Shown piece after piece: positions 34,801 to 43,248 of a stretch of DNA of 64,000 bases; position 1 is the first letter of the stretch; the number at the start of each line of letters is the position of its first letter. Both the position numbers and the translations under genes were made by a program. This DNA is from Mycobacterium sp. E3251. Lineage in GTDB: Bacteria > Actinomycetota > Actinomycetes > Mycobacteriales > Mycobacteriaceae. The stretch covers positions 1 through 64,000 of the forward strand of contig NZ_LZJF01000200.1 of the NCBI RefSeq assembly GCF_001666835.1, in the 5' to 3' direction. A model generated the notes under the pieces. It was not told the DNA's origin and did no database searches. It saw only the letters and a list, made by a program, of their open reading frames with translations.

Positions 34801-36303
34801 TCACGCACCGACCTTCGTGCCCGCGCGGTCGGGTAACACCACTTCGTAGTCCGCGAAAGCCACTGCCCTTGTGCGGCGCTGGTATTCGTGCACCAGCCCC
34901 GGCCAGTTGGTGGTGACCCGGCCGGAGGCGGTGCGATACCAGGAGTCGCAGCTGGTCCAGACGCCGGCGTCCAGGCGGGCCTGGATCTCCGCGTCGTACG
35001 CCTGCTCCACGTCGCGCCGGACCTCGAACGCGCGGGCCACACCCCCGCGCGCGAGCTCTTCGGTGATCTGGCGGATGTAGCGGGCCTGCTGCTCCATCAT
35101 CAGGATGATCGAGCTGCTGCCGAGGTTGGTGTTCGGGCCGTAGATCAGAAACATGTTCGGGAAGCCGGGGACCGCCATACCGAGATGGGCGCGTGCCCCG
35201 GCGGCCCACTCGGACTGCAGGTCCCGGCCGTCGCGGCCGGTGATCGTCATCGGCGCGAGGAATTCGGTGGCCTTGAATCCGGTGCCATAGATGATGACGT
35301 CCACCTCATGCAAGACCTCGTGACCCTGGCCGTCGGCGGTGCGCACACCCGCGGGCGTCACCTCGGTGATCGTGTCGGTCTCGACGTCGACGTTGTCGCA
35401 GGCCAGCGCCGGGTACCAGTCGCTGCTGAACAGCACGCGCTTGCAGCCGATCGGGTAGTCGGGCGTGAGCTTGGCTCGCAGCACCGGATCTTTGATGTGG
35501 CGCTTGAGGTTTGCTGACGCGGCGACACCCACCAGCCGGGCGAGCGGGGCGGCTTTGGTCAGCGCGAGGCCGAAGGACTCCGAGATCTCCCAGATCAGCC
35601 CGCGCATGGCGGCGGCGAAGCCGGGCACCGTGCGGAAGGCGGCGTGGTGCGCGTCGGTGTAGGCGCGATCCGGCTTGGGGATGATGTACGGGGCGGACCG
35701 CTGAAAGACGGTCACGTGCTTGGCGGTCTCGCGAATGCGCGGCACGAATTGGATCGCCGACGCGCCGGTGCCCAGGACGGCGACGCGCTTGCCGGCCAAT
35801 TCGACGTCATGGCGCCACTGCGCGGAATGGAACGAGGGGCCCGCGAAGGTGTCGAGTCCCGGGATGTTCGGCAGCGCCGGACGCGACAACTGCCCGACCG
35901 CGGGCACCAGCACGTCGGCCTCGAACACGTCGCCGGTCGAGGTCTCCACCCGCCACGTGGCGGTTCCGTCGTCGTAGCGGGCCGAGGTGACCTCCACCCC
36001 GGTCCGCACCAGGGCGCGAAGGCCGAACCGGTCGGCGGTGTCGTGGATGTAGCCGAGAATGTCGGGCTGCTCCGCGTATCGCCGGCCCCAGTCGGACTTC
36101 CGGGCGAAGGAGTAGGAGTACAGGTTCGACGGGACGTCGCAGGCGGCGCCCGGGTAGGTGTTCTCCCGCCAGACGCCGCCGATGTCGTCGGCCTTCTCCA
36201 GCACCGTCACGTCGGCGAGACCATCCCTGGACAGCTCATAGGCGGCGGCCAGGCCGCCGAAGCCGGCCCCGATCACCAGCACGCGAGGACGAGTCGAAGT
36301 CAT
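34801..36303 (-). CDS. Flavin-containing (Baeyer-Villiger-type) monooxygenase
   Basis: A 500-residue class B flavoprotein monooxygenase. FAD motif GAGFGGLAAAYEL is near residues 12-24 and NAD(P)H motif GTGASAIQFVPRI near 178-190. The linker FAGPSFHSAQWRHD is a variant of the Baeyer-Villiger fingerprint FxGxxxHxxxWP, with RH in place of P(D). It probably oxygenates ketones or steroid-like compounds with NADPH. It may form a unit with the hypothetical gene downstream, and an AraC regulator lies 75 bp upstream in the same direction. Confidence 0.88.
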   Translation of the reverse strand: MTSTRPRVLVIGAGFGGLAAAYELSRDGLADVTVLEKADDIGGVWRENTYPGAACDVPSNLYSYSFARKSDWGRRYAEQPDILGYIHDTADRFGLRALVRTGVEVTSARYDDGTATWRVETSTGDVFEADVLVPAVGQLSRPALPNIPGLDTFAGPSFHSAQWRHDVELAGKRVAVLGTGASAIQFVPRIRETAKHVTVFQRSAPYIIPKPDRAYTDAHHAAFRTVPGFAAAMRGLIWEISESFGLALTKAAPLARLVGVAASANLKRHIKDPVLRAKLTPDYPIGCKRVLFSSDWYPALACDNVDVETDTITEVTPAGVRTADGQGHEVLHEVDVIIYGTGFKATEFLAPMTITGRDGRDLQSEWAAGARAHLGMAVPGFPNMFLIYGPNTNLGSSSIILMMEQQARYIRQITEELARGGVARAFEVRRDVEQAYDAEIQARLDAGVWTSCDSWYRTASGRVTTNWPGLVHEYQRRTRAVAFADYEVVLPDRAGTKVGA

Positions 36304-36378
36304 GACTCCAAAGTTAGGGGCGCGTTGCGCCTTGCCGACAGCCGATTGCGGTCGGCAAATCCATGATTCCGGCCACGA

Positions 36379-37443
36379 TCAGACGGTCTGCAGCCGGGCC
36401 CGCGGCGCGACCGAACGCTGATAGCGCGCGGGTGTGGTGCCGGTCCACCGCTTGAACGCGGCGATGAAGCTCGTCGCCTCGGCGTAACCGAGCCGCAGCG
36501 CGACGTCGTCGACCGACAGCGCGCCCGTCGCCAACAGCTCCTCGGCGAGCACCCGGTGCACCTCTTCGACCAGGTCGCGAAAGCTCGTGTTTTCCTCGGC
36601 GAGCCGCCGCCGCAGCGTCCGCTCGCTCATCGCCAGCTGCCGGGCGACGGCCGCGATCGTGTGGGGTTCGCCATCAACCGACGCCAGCCGGTCGCGGACC
36701 CGCCGGGCGACACCGGACCGCTCCCGGCGGCGTTCCAACAGCGCCAGGCACTGCTGCTCGCACATGGCCACGGTCATCTCGCTGGCCTGCGGGAGGGGGT
36801 TGTCCAGCAGGGCGGCAGGCCAGCGCGCCACGTTGGCCGGCGAGTCGTAACGGGGTGTCACGCCGAATGCCTTGCGGGCCAAGGCGTCTCCCGATGCGGG
36901 CGCCGGGCCCGTGAACTCGATCGAGGTGAACGGCACCGGGCGGCCCAGCATCTCCGCCATGACCCGGGCGATGGCCGCCAGGTCACGCCGCACCAGAAAC
37001 TCCGCAACCGGCCCGGTCAAGTCGGGCAGGTCGAGCCGCATTGCCGCGACCGCCCCCTCGACCATGACGGTCGGCAGGCAGAAGCCGTAGCTGAGCTCGT
37101 AGAACCGGGCGGCGAACCGGACGGCGTCGCCCAGCGTCGAACTCGTCAGGCAGGCGAAACCGAAGATGCCCAACGACCCGACGTGATAGCTGGCGCCCAC
37201 CCGCACCCCGAGGTCGGCCGGGTTCCCCAGCAGGTTCACCAGGTTCGTCACGACCGCCAGCTCCTGGCGTCCGACGATCATCCGGTTGTGGTCGTGCAGG
37301 TCGGCCTGCGTCAGGCCGGTTCCCTCGAGCAGGTCCGTCACGGCAAGGCCGTTCTCGCAACCGAACTCGGTCATCAACGCGACACTGGCGGTGCTACGCG
37401 GAAAATCCCAGTGCGACACCTGCGATCCGACGAACACCTGCAC
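36379..37443 (-). CDS. AraC-family transcriptional regulator
   Basis: A 354-residue regulator. The N-terminal 220 residues form an Arabinose_bd/OruR-like effector domain. The C-terminal AraC domain has IAAVARQLAMSERTLRRRL as the first helix-turn-helix and VDDVALRLGYAEATSFIAAF as the second. It is likely an activator of the adjacent monooxygenase gene, which it precedes in the same direction. A 25-bp-arm hairpin separates it from desA3 and marks the right border of the accessory block. Confidence 0.87.
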   Translation of the reverse strand: MQVFVGSQVSHWDFPRSTASVALMTEFGCENGLAVTDLLEGTGLTQADLHDHNRMIVGRQELAVVTNLVNLLGNPADLGVRVGASYHVGSLGIFGFACLTSSTLGDAVRFAARFYELSYGFCLPTVMVEGAVAAMRLDLPDLTGPVAEFLVRRDLAAIARVMAEMLGRPVPFTSIEFTGPAPASGDALARKAFGVTPRYDSPANVARWPAALLDNPLPQASEMTVAMCEQQCLALLERRRERSGVARRVRDRLASVDGEPHTIAAVARQLAMSERTLRRRLAEENTSFRDLVEEVHRVLAEELLATGALSVDDVALRLGYAEATSFIAAFKRWTGTTPARYQRSVAPRARLQTV

Positions 37444-37470
37444 GTGTCCCAGTATGGCGAACGGCCGAAG

Positions 37471-37532
37471 CGCCGAACGTGCACAGACGGCGAGAATCAG
37501 CCCGAAATCTCGCCGTCAGTGCACGCTCGGCG
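37471..37532. terminator. Long hairpin downstream of desA3
   Basis: Arms 37471-37495 and 37508-37532 are 25 nt long with 23 complementary positions and a 12-nt loop. The outer part is CGCCGAACGTGCAC / GTGCACGCTCGGCG. It begins 7 bp after the desA3 stop (leftward transcription) and ends before the AraC start, so a U-tract-less terminator is likely. It shares its outer-arm pattern with hairpins after secA1 and sahH. Confidence 0.8.
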
Positions 37533-37538
37533 GAAAGG

Positions 37539-38834
37539 CTAGGCGGCCAGGTCGTCCGCGCCGCCGACCGCGCGCTGCGCGTCACGCTGCGCACGCTTGG
37601 CGCGCCGCCAGCCACGCACGGTCGCGATGGCGGTCTTCAGCCCGCGCCGCCGGCCGGTCTCCGGGTCGGTGCCCGCGAAACCGGGCTCCAGGTCGGCGAA
37701 CATGCGCTCGCTGCGGGTTTCCGGAGCGTCGTCGGCGTCGGCGCGCAGGTACTTGTTCGGCAGCGACAGCTTGGCCAGCGTGCGCCACGTCTTGCCGTAC
37801 TGAACCAGGAACGACCCGGTGGTGTAGGGCAGGTCGTACTTGTCGCAGATCTCGCGCACCCGCACCGCGATCTCCGCATACCGGTTACTCGGCAGGTCCG
37901 GGAACAGGTGGTGCTCGATCTGGTGGGACAGGTTGCCGCTCATGAACCGCAGCGCCGGCCCGGCCTCGAAGTTGGCGCTGCCCAGCATCTGGCGCAGGTA
38001 CCACTGCCCCTTGGTCTCGCCGATCATGTCGGTCTTGGTGAATTTCTCTGCGCCATCGGGGAAATGGCCGCAGAAGATGACGGCGTTGGCCCACACGTTG
38101 CGGATTATGTTCGCGACCGCGTTGGCCTTCAGCGTGGATCGGTAGGTGGCGCCGGGTGACAGCGCGGTCAGCGCCGGGAACGCGACGTAATCCTTGACCA
38201 CCTGCCGGCCGGCCTTGGCCAGGAACTCGTCCACCCGCTGGCGGGCGTCGTCCTGCTCCATCCGCTTCTTGACGATCTTGCCGAGCTCCACGTGCTGCAG
38301 GCCGACGCCCCACTCGAAGAGCAGCGCAAGCAGGGTGTTGTAGACCAGGTTGAACAGGTTGAAGCGCTTCCAGCGCTGGTCCCGGGTGACGCGCAGCAAG
38401 CCGTAGCCGACGTCGTCGTCCATCCCGAGGATGTTCGTGTACTTGTGATGCACGAAGTTGTGGGTGTAGCGCCAGTGCTTCGACGACCCGCTCATGTCCC
38501 ACTCCCACGTCGAGGAGTGGATCTCCGGGTCGTTCATCCAGTCCCACTGGCCGTGCATGACGTTGTGGCCGATCTCCATGTTTTCGATGATCTTGGCCAC
38601 GCCCAGCGTGACGGTCCCGGCCCACCAGGCCGAGCGCTTCGAGCTGGCGGCCAGCGTCAGCCGGGCCGCCACCTCCAGCGCGCGCTGGGCCGCGATCGTG
38701 CGGCGGATGTAGCGGGCGTCGCGCGCGCCGCGAGAGTCTTCAATGTCCTGGCGGATGGCGTCCAGCTCAACGGCCAGGTTTTCAATGTCGGCGTCCGTCA
38801 AATGGGCGAATACGTCGACGTCGGTGATCGCCAT
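37539..38834 (-). CDS. desA3: Membrane acyl-CoA delta-9 desaturase DesA3
   Basis: A 431-residue membrane di-iron desaturase (Rv3229c) that converts stearoyl-CoA to oleoyl-CoA. The three His boxes are HNVMH at 90-94, HNFVHH at 125-130 and HQIEHH near 307. Hydrophobic segments lie between them. Electrons come from the reductase encoded just upstream in the same direction (38932-40128). The desA3 promoter region carries an inverted-repeat array that also precedes the reductase gene, so they are probably co-regulated. Confidence 0.95.
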   Translation of the reverse strand: MAITDVDVFAHLTDADIENLAVELDAIRQDIEDSRGARDARYIRRTIAAQRALEVAARLTLAASSKRSAWWAGTVTLGVAKIIENMEIGHNVMHGQWDWMNDPEIHSSTWEWDMSGSSKHWRYTHNFVHHKYTNILGMDDDVGYGLLRVTRDQRWKRFNLFNLVYNTLLALLFEWGVGLQHVELGKIVKKRMEQDDARQRVDEFLAKAGRQVVKDYVAFPALTALSPGATYRSTLKANAVANIIRNVWANAVIFCGHFPDGAEKFTKTDMIGETKGQWYLRQMLGSANFEAGPALRFMSGNLSHQIEHHLFPDLPSNRYAEIAVRVREICDKYDLPYTTGSFLVQYGKTWRTLAKLSLPNKYLRADADDAPETRSERMFADLEPGFAGTDPETGRRRGLKTAIATVRGWRRAKRAQRDAQRAVGGADDLAA

Positions 38835-38882
38835 CGTCTTTTTCTCCCTGCGGTCGATTTGTCCGTCCTAAACCAGGTCCAG

Positions 38883-38918
38883 ACCTACGTTATCGTAACC
38901 TACGATTCCGTAGGTTAC
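38883..38918. promoter_or_regulatory. Operator array upstream of desA3
   Basis: A perfect inverted repeat, GTAACCTACG (38895-38904), ATTC, CGTAGGTTAC (38909-38918), is preceded by another half-site ACCTACG at 38883-38889. Spacing is ACCTACG-N4-CGTAACCTACG-N4-CGTAG. The same arrangement occurs before the reductase gene at 40156-40190. The site lies 50-85 bp upstream of the desA3 ATG, where a repressor could block the promoter. Confidence 0.85.
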
Positions 38919-38931
38919 CTGTGAGTAGCCT

Positions 38932-40128
38932 TCAGATGTCGAGCACACAATCGCCGGAAGCGGCGGACACGCAGGTCTGAATCCGGGTGCCCGGATCGTG
39001 TTCCGCGCCGGTGCGCAGGTCACGGACGTGCCCCTCCACCAGGCCGACGACGCACGACTGGCATATACCCATTCGGCAGCCGAAGGGCATCTGCACGCCT
39101 GCACCCTCCCCCGCGTCCATCAACGACGTCGCCGCGTCGGCGACGACGGCGCGATCGCTCCGGGCGAAGGTGACCGTTCCGCCGGAGCCGGCCGGCGCGG
39201 CCTTGGACACGGCGAACCGTTCCAGGTGCAGCCGGTCACCGATGCCCGCCGCCGACCAGATCTTCTCGGCCTGGGTCAGCATGCCCTCCGGCCCGCAGGC
39301 CCAGGTGTGCCGTTCGCGCCAGTCCGATACGTCGTGGTCGAGCCGGGCGAGGTCGAGACGGCCCTGGGTACGGGTCTCCCGCAGCAGTAGGCGATAGCCC
39401 GGATGGTCGGCCGCCAGCGCGGCCAACTCGGCCCGGAACATCACGTCGGATTCCGTCGGCGCCGAATGGACGTGCGCGATGTCGCCAATCTGGTTGCGGC
39501 GCACCAGCGTTCGCAGCATGGACATTACCGGCGTGATCCCGGATCCGGCGGTGAGGAACAAGATCGATGACGGCGCCGGGTCGGGCAACACGAAGTTGCC
39601 CTGCGGGGCGGCCAGCCGGACGATGGTCCCCCGCTCGACGCCCGCCACCAGGTGCGACGACAGAAACCCTTCGGGCATCGCCTTCACCGTGATGGTCACC
39701 GTGCGCGCCGAGCCGGACCCGGACGTCGCGGCGGGGCTGGACGTCAGCGAATACGACCGCCAGCGCCAGCGTCCGTCCATCAGCAGACCGATCCCGATGT
39801 ACTGACCCGGCTGGTAGTCGAAGTTGAAGCCCCACCCCGGCTTGATCACCAGGGTCGCCGAATCCTCCGTCTCGCGGCGCACCTCGAGGATGCGGCCCCG
39901 CACTTCCCGCGCCGACCACAGGGGATTGGCCAGATGCAGGTAGTCGTCTGGCAACAGTGGTGTCGTGATGCGGGCGGCCAGCTTGCGCAGCGCGTGCCAA
40001 CCGGGGTGCCGGTCGGCGCCGGCGACGACTGGCCGCGTGGTTTCGACGACGTTGCCCGTGATCGATGGGTTACGTCTGCCCAGGGGAGGCTCCTGCTCAC
40101 TACGCGGCGTCTTACTTGCGCTGACCAT
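38932..40128 (-). CDS. NADPH oxidoreductase, electron donor for DesA3
   Basis: A 398-residue ferredoxin reductase-type protein (Rv3230c). It has an FAD-binding segment RWRSYSLTSSP, an NAD(P)H segment FLTAGSGITPVMSMLR, a CGPEGML motif, and a C-terminal plant-type 2Fe-2S domain with Cys in PFGCRMGICQSCVVG and QTCVSA. In M. tuberculosis the orthologue passes electrons from NADPH to DesA3. ATG 40128 (MVSASK) is chosen; longer frames run into the operator. It has its own operator copy, so it can be transcribed separately from desA3. Confidence 0.92.
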   Translation of the reverse strand: MVSASKTPRSEQEPPLGRRNPSITGNVVETTRPVVAGADRHPGWHALRKLAARITTPLLPDDYLHLANPLWSAREVRGRILEVRRETEDSATLVIKPGWGFNFDYQPGQYIGIGLLMDGRWRWRSYSLTSSPAATSGSGSARTVTITVKAMPEGFLSSHLVAGVERGTIVRLAAPQGNFVLPDPAPSSILFLTAGSGITPVMSMLRTLVRRNQIGDIAHVHSAPTESDVMFRAELAALAADHPGYRLLLRETRTQGRLDLARLDHDVSDWRERHTWACGPEGMLTQAEKIWSAAGIGDRLHLERFAVSKAAPAGSGGTVTFARSDRAVVADAATSLMDAGEGAGVQMPFGCRMGICQSCVVGLVEGHVRDLRTGAEHDPGTRIQTCVSAASGDCVLDI

Positions 40129-40155
40129 TGTGGTCGATTCGGTAGGCCTCACGAA

Positions 40156-40190
40156 ACCTACGGTACCGTAACCTACGGTTGCGTAGCTAG
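40156..40190. promoter_or_regulatory. Operator array upstream of the DesA3 reductase gene
   Basis: ACCTACG (40156-40162), GTAC, CGTAACCTACG (40167-40177), GTTG, CGTAG (40182-40186) repeats the half-site order and spacing of the desA3 array. The last arm is less perfect (CGTAGCTAG against CGTAGGTTAC). It is 28-62 bp before the ATG. The four-base spacers differ between the two arrays, while the half-sites are kept. Confidence 0.85.
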
Positions 40191-40222
40191 CATCGTGGCC
40201 GAGAACACGCCACCCTTCGCCC

Positions 40223-40702
40223 CTACAGCAGCTCGAGCAGGAACGGCAGCTCCTGGTTGGCGTACCACGCCAAGTCATGGTCCTGCGCGTCGCCAACAAT
40301 CAGTTCGGCGTCCTCATCGCCCAGGTCGGCGGCGTCGATGGCCTCGATCGCCTTCGTCACGGCCGGCTCGGCATCCGCATTGTCGACGTACGCGGCGATC
40401 ACGTCCGCCAGCGCGACGGGCCCGCCGAGTCTCACCACCGCGTCGTCGAGGTCGGGACGGAAGGTGACGTCGCCCACCTCGGCGGCCAGCACCGCGCGCC
40501 GCGGCGGCAGGGATCCAGGCGCCCCTTCGGCTTCCGTGTCGGCCAGCAGGCGCAGCGACGCCAGCGCCGCCTCGCGCAGCGCGACCTCGGCGAGCTCGTC
40601 GTCGTCGCCCTCGGCGTACGCCTCACGCAACGTCGGCGTCAGGGCGAACGCGGTGCCGTTGACGGGCCGCAACGAGCCGTCGGCCACCAGGCCCTGCAAC
40701 AT
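40223..40702 (-). CDS. Conserved hypothetical protein (Rv3231c type), start uncertain
   Basis: 159 residues from the first ATG at 40702; helical, acidic, no Cys or signal peptide. I do not recognise its function. The reading frame is open back to the ppk2 stop codon, which is in the same frame. Residues IQVYIPATLA before the ATG look like genuine protein. GGGG at 40741-40744 sits eight bases before an ATC at 40732, whereas nothing resembling a ribosome binding site precedes 40702. A 169-residue product from a non-standard ATC start is therefore possible. It is last in the tgs3-ppk2 unit. Confidence 0.75.
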   Translation of the reverse strand: MLQGLVADGSLRPVNGTAFALTPTLREAYAEGDDDELAEVALREAALASLRLLADTEAEGAPGSLPPRRAVLAAEVGDVTFRPDLDDAVVRLGGPVALADVIAAYVDNADAEPAVTKAIEAIDAADLGDEDAELIVGDAQDHDLAWYANQELPFLLELL

Positions 40703-40735
40703 GGCCAGCGTGGCCGGAATGTAGACCTGGATGGC

Positions 40736-41602
40736 TCAGTCCCCGATCAACGTGGCCGCGAAGTCGTCGACATACGTCGCCAGGTCGCGCGGCGGGCGCT
40801 GGTAACTCACGGCAGGCAGCGGAAGTTTCGGAAGTTTGATCTTCGGCCGTTCCACCTCGTGGTAGTCGATCGTCGACAGCAAATGGGCCATCATGTTCAG
40901 CCGCGCGTGCTTCTTGATGTCCGATTCCACCACATACCAAGGGCTGAACGAGGTATCGGTGTGCACCATCATCTCATCCTTGGCCCGCGAATATTCTTCC
41001 CACCGGTAAACCGATTGCAGATCCATCGTTGACAATTTCCATTGCCGCACAGGATCATTCAGCCGCGCCCTGAAGCGGCGCAGCTGTTCGGCCTCGGAAA
41101 CCGAGAACCAATATTTGCGGAGCAGGATCCCCTCGTCGATCAGCAACTGCTCGAAGATCGGTGTCTGCCGCAAAAACAGCACGTACTCCTGCGGCGTGCA
41201 GAATCCCATCACCTTCTCGACACCGGCGCGGTTGTACCACGACCGATCGAACAGCACGATCTCCCCTTTGGCCGGCAGATGGGCGATATAGCGCTGGTAG
41301 TACCACTGTCCGCGCTCGCGCTCCGTCGGCGCGGGCAGCGCCGCGATGCGGACGGCCCGCGGGTTCAGGTATTCGGTGATCCGCTTGATGGTTCCACCCT
41401 TGCCCGCCCCGTCGCGGCCCTCGAAGATGACCACGACGCGGGCGCCGGTGTGCCGCACCCACTCCTGCAGCGTGACGAATTCCGTTTGCAGCCGGAACAA
41501 TTCGGCTCGATAAATCTCGTCGGGCACCTTGCGCACGGGCGGCGAAGCCGACTTCTTGCTGTGCGCCTTCGCGGACTCGCCGTCTTTGGTCGCGATGCTC
41601 AT
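40736..41602 (-). CDS. ppk2: Polyphosphate kinase 2
   Basis: A 288-residue PPK2-family kinase (Rv3232c) that transfers phosphate between polyphosphate and nucleoside diphosphates. Walker A EGRDGAGKGG is at residues 61-70, Walker B-like VLFDRSWYNRAG near 138-149, and the lid contains Arg-rich RRFRARLNDPVRQWKLS. A charged N-terminal extension of about 25 residues precedes the core. It follows the DGAT-like gene by 41 bp, so the two are probably co-transcribed. The stop is in frame with the downstream gene. Confidence 0.93.
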   Translation of the reverse strand: MSIATKDGESAKAHSKKSASPPVRKVPDEIYRAELFRLQTEFVTLQEWVRHTGARVVVIFEGRDGAGKGGTIKRITEYLNPRAVRIAALPAPTERERGQWYYQRYIAHLPAKGEIVLFDRSWYNRAGVEKVMGFCTPQEYVLFLRQTPIFEQLLIDEGILLRKYWFSVSEAEQLRRFRARLNDPVRQWKLSTMDLQSVYRWEEYSRAKDEMMVHTDTSFSPWYVVESDIKKHARLNMMAHLLSTIDYHEVERPKIKLPKLPLPAVSYQRPPRDLATYVDDFAATLIGD

Positions 41603-41643
41603 ATCAACGGATGATAGATCCAGGCAGCAAGGTTGACCTCCGA

Positions 41644-43065
41644 CTACGACCGGGAAGCTTCCAGCAATTCCTCGAGCGATTGGTTCAACAGGCCCGGCAG
41701 CAGCTCGACGTCGCTCATCGCTTCGCGGTCGGCATTGATGCCGAAATACAGCATGCCGTTGTACGACGTCACGCTGATGGCCAGCGCCTGGTTGTGCAAC
41801 AGCGGCGGGACGGCATAGGTCTCGAGCAATTTGGTGCCGGCGATGTACATCTGCGACTGGGCCCCCGGCGCGTTGGTGATCAGCAGGTTGAACGTCCGCC
41901 TGGAAAAGGTGGGGAAGCTGGTGGCGACCCGGATGCCCATGGCGTGCAACGTGGGTGGCGCAAAACCCGACAGCGTGACGATGGTCCTGGCGTCCACCAG
42001 GCGGGCGGCCGTCGGGTTCGACTCGGTGGCGTGCGCGATCTGCGAGAGGCGCACCACCGCGTTCGGCTCCCCCACCGGCAGGTCGACCAGAAACGGCATC
42101 ACCTGGCTGATGGCCTGACCGGGCCCGGTCGCATCGAGCTGACCGTCGGCGTAGATGGACAGCGGCGCCATGGCCCGCACCGTCGCGGTCGGCGACACCG
42201 CCACCCCGCGTGACATCAGCCAGCTGCCCAGGGCGCCGGCGATCACCGCGAGCACCACGTCGTTGACGTCGCAGTCGTACCGGGCGCGCACGGTGCGGTA
42301 GTCGTCGAGGTTGCCGCACGCGACCGTGAACCGCCGGTGGCGCGAAACGGTCGCATTGAGCGGACTGCTGGGGGCCGTGCCGCGCGCCACGGTGCGCGCG
42401 AAATCGAGGATCCGCCGGCCGGCGGCGACGAGTTCGCCGTTGTTGGTCACCAGCCCGCCGATGGCCGAGCCGACGGCCTGCAGCTGAGTGCCCGGCCCCA
42501 CGAACCAATCGCCGATGGCTCCGAAGATCAGCCGCGCGTCACCCGGGTCGCGTTCCGGCACCCAGATGTCTTCGGGAAAGGGCGGCGGTCGCTTGGTGCG
42601 ATCGGCGATGACGTGATTGATTTCCAGCGCCGTCATGCCGTTGATGACGGCTTGATGCGACTTGGTGTACAGGGCCACCCGGTTCTTGGACAGGCCCTCG
42701 ACCAGATACATCTCCCACAGCGGCCGCGACTTGTCCAGCGGCCGGGCGGCCAGCCGCGCGATCAGCTCGTGCAGTTGTTCGTCGCTGCCCGGGGAGGGCA
42801 GGGCGGAGCGCCGGACGTGATAGGTGATGTCGAAGTCGCCGTCGTCGACCCAGACCGGCCGGGCCGACCCGACCCGCACCTCCCGGACCTTTTGCCGATA
42901 GCGCGGAATTTGGGGCAGCCGCTGCTCGACGGTGGCCAGCAGCGTCTCGTAGCTCAGTCCGGCGCGCGGCCGGCGCAGGATCGACAGTGATCCGACGTAC
43001 ATCGGGGTGGCGGTGTTTTCCAGGCGAAAAAACGCCGCGTCCGATGGGGACAGCCGGGTCACCAT
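41644..43065 (-). CDS. tgs3: Wax ester synthase/DGAT-family protein (Tgs3 type), intact
   Basis: A 473-residue WS/DGAT-family acyltransferase. In M. tuberculosis the locus is split into Rv3234c (tgs3) and Rv3233c; here it is one gene of full family length. The active-site HHxxxDG motif reads SHQAVING at residues 136-143. The second (catalytic) His is kept, but the first His is Ser and Asp is Asn. The N-terminal PLWEMYLVEGL and C-terminal NLLITNAPG family motifs are present. Activity may be reduced or altered. It heads the tgs3-ppk2-Rv3231c unit, divergent from the gene at 43249. Confidence 0.87.
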   Translation of the reverse strand: MVTRLSPSDAAFFRLENTATPMYVGSLSILRRPRAGLSYETLLATVEQRLPQIPRYRQKVREVRVGSARPVWVDDGDFDITYHVRRSALPSPGSDEQLHELIARLAARPLDKSRPLWEMYLVEGLSKNRVALYTKSHQAVINGMTALEINHVIADRTKRPPPFPEDIWVPERDPGDARLIFGAIGDWFVGPGTQLQAVGSAIGGLVTNNGELVAAGRRILDFARTVARGTAPSSPLNATVSRHRRFTVACGNLDDYRTVRARYDCDVNDVVLAVIAGALGSWLMSRGVAVSPTATVRAMAPLSIYADGQLDATGPGQAISQVMPFLVDLPVGEPNAVVRLSQIAHATESNPTAARLVDARTIVTLSGFAPPTLHAMGIRVATSFPTFSRRTFNLLITNAPGAQSQMYIAGTKLLETYAVPPLLHNQALAISVTSYNGMLYFGINADREAMSDVELLPGLLNQSLEELLEASRS

Positions 43066-43248
43066 AGGGCGCAGTCCTCCTCACCGAATGATCGCCCTGT
43101 TGCTGAAGGAGATTTGTCGCCCACGGTAATCGTCCGGCCCGGCGGCGTCCGAGCGCGGGTACGCGCGAGCCCGAGTTGTGCCATGATGACCACTGCCTGC
43201 CACTCTCCAGCGGGCTCCCGGTTTGTCCGAAGAGTTGGAGAGTGCGCG

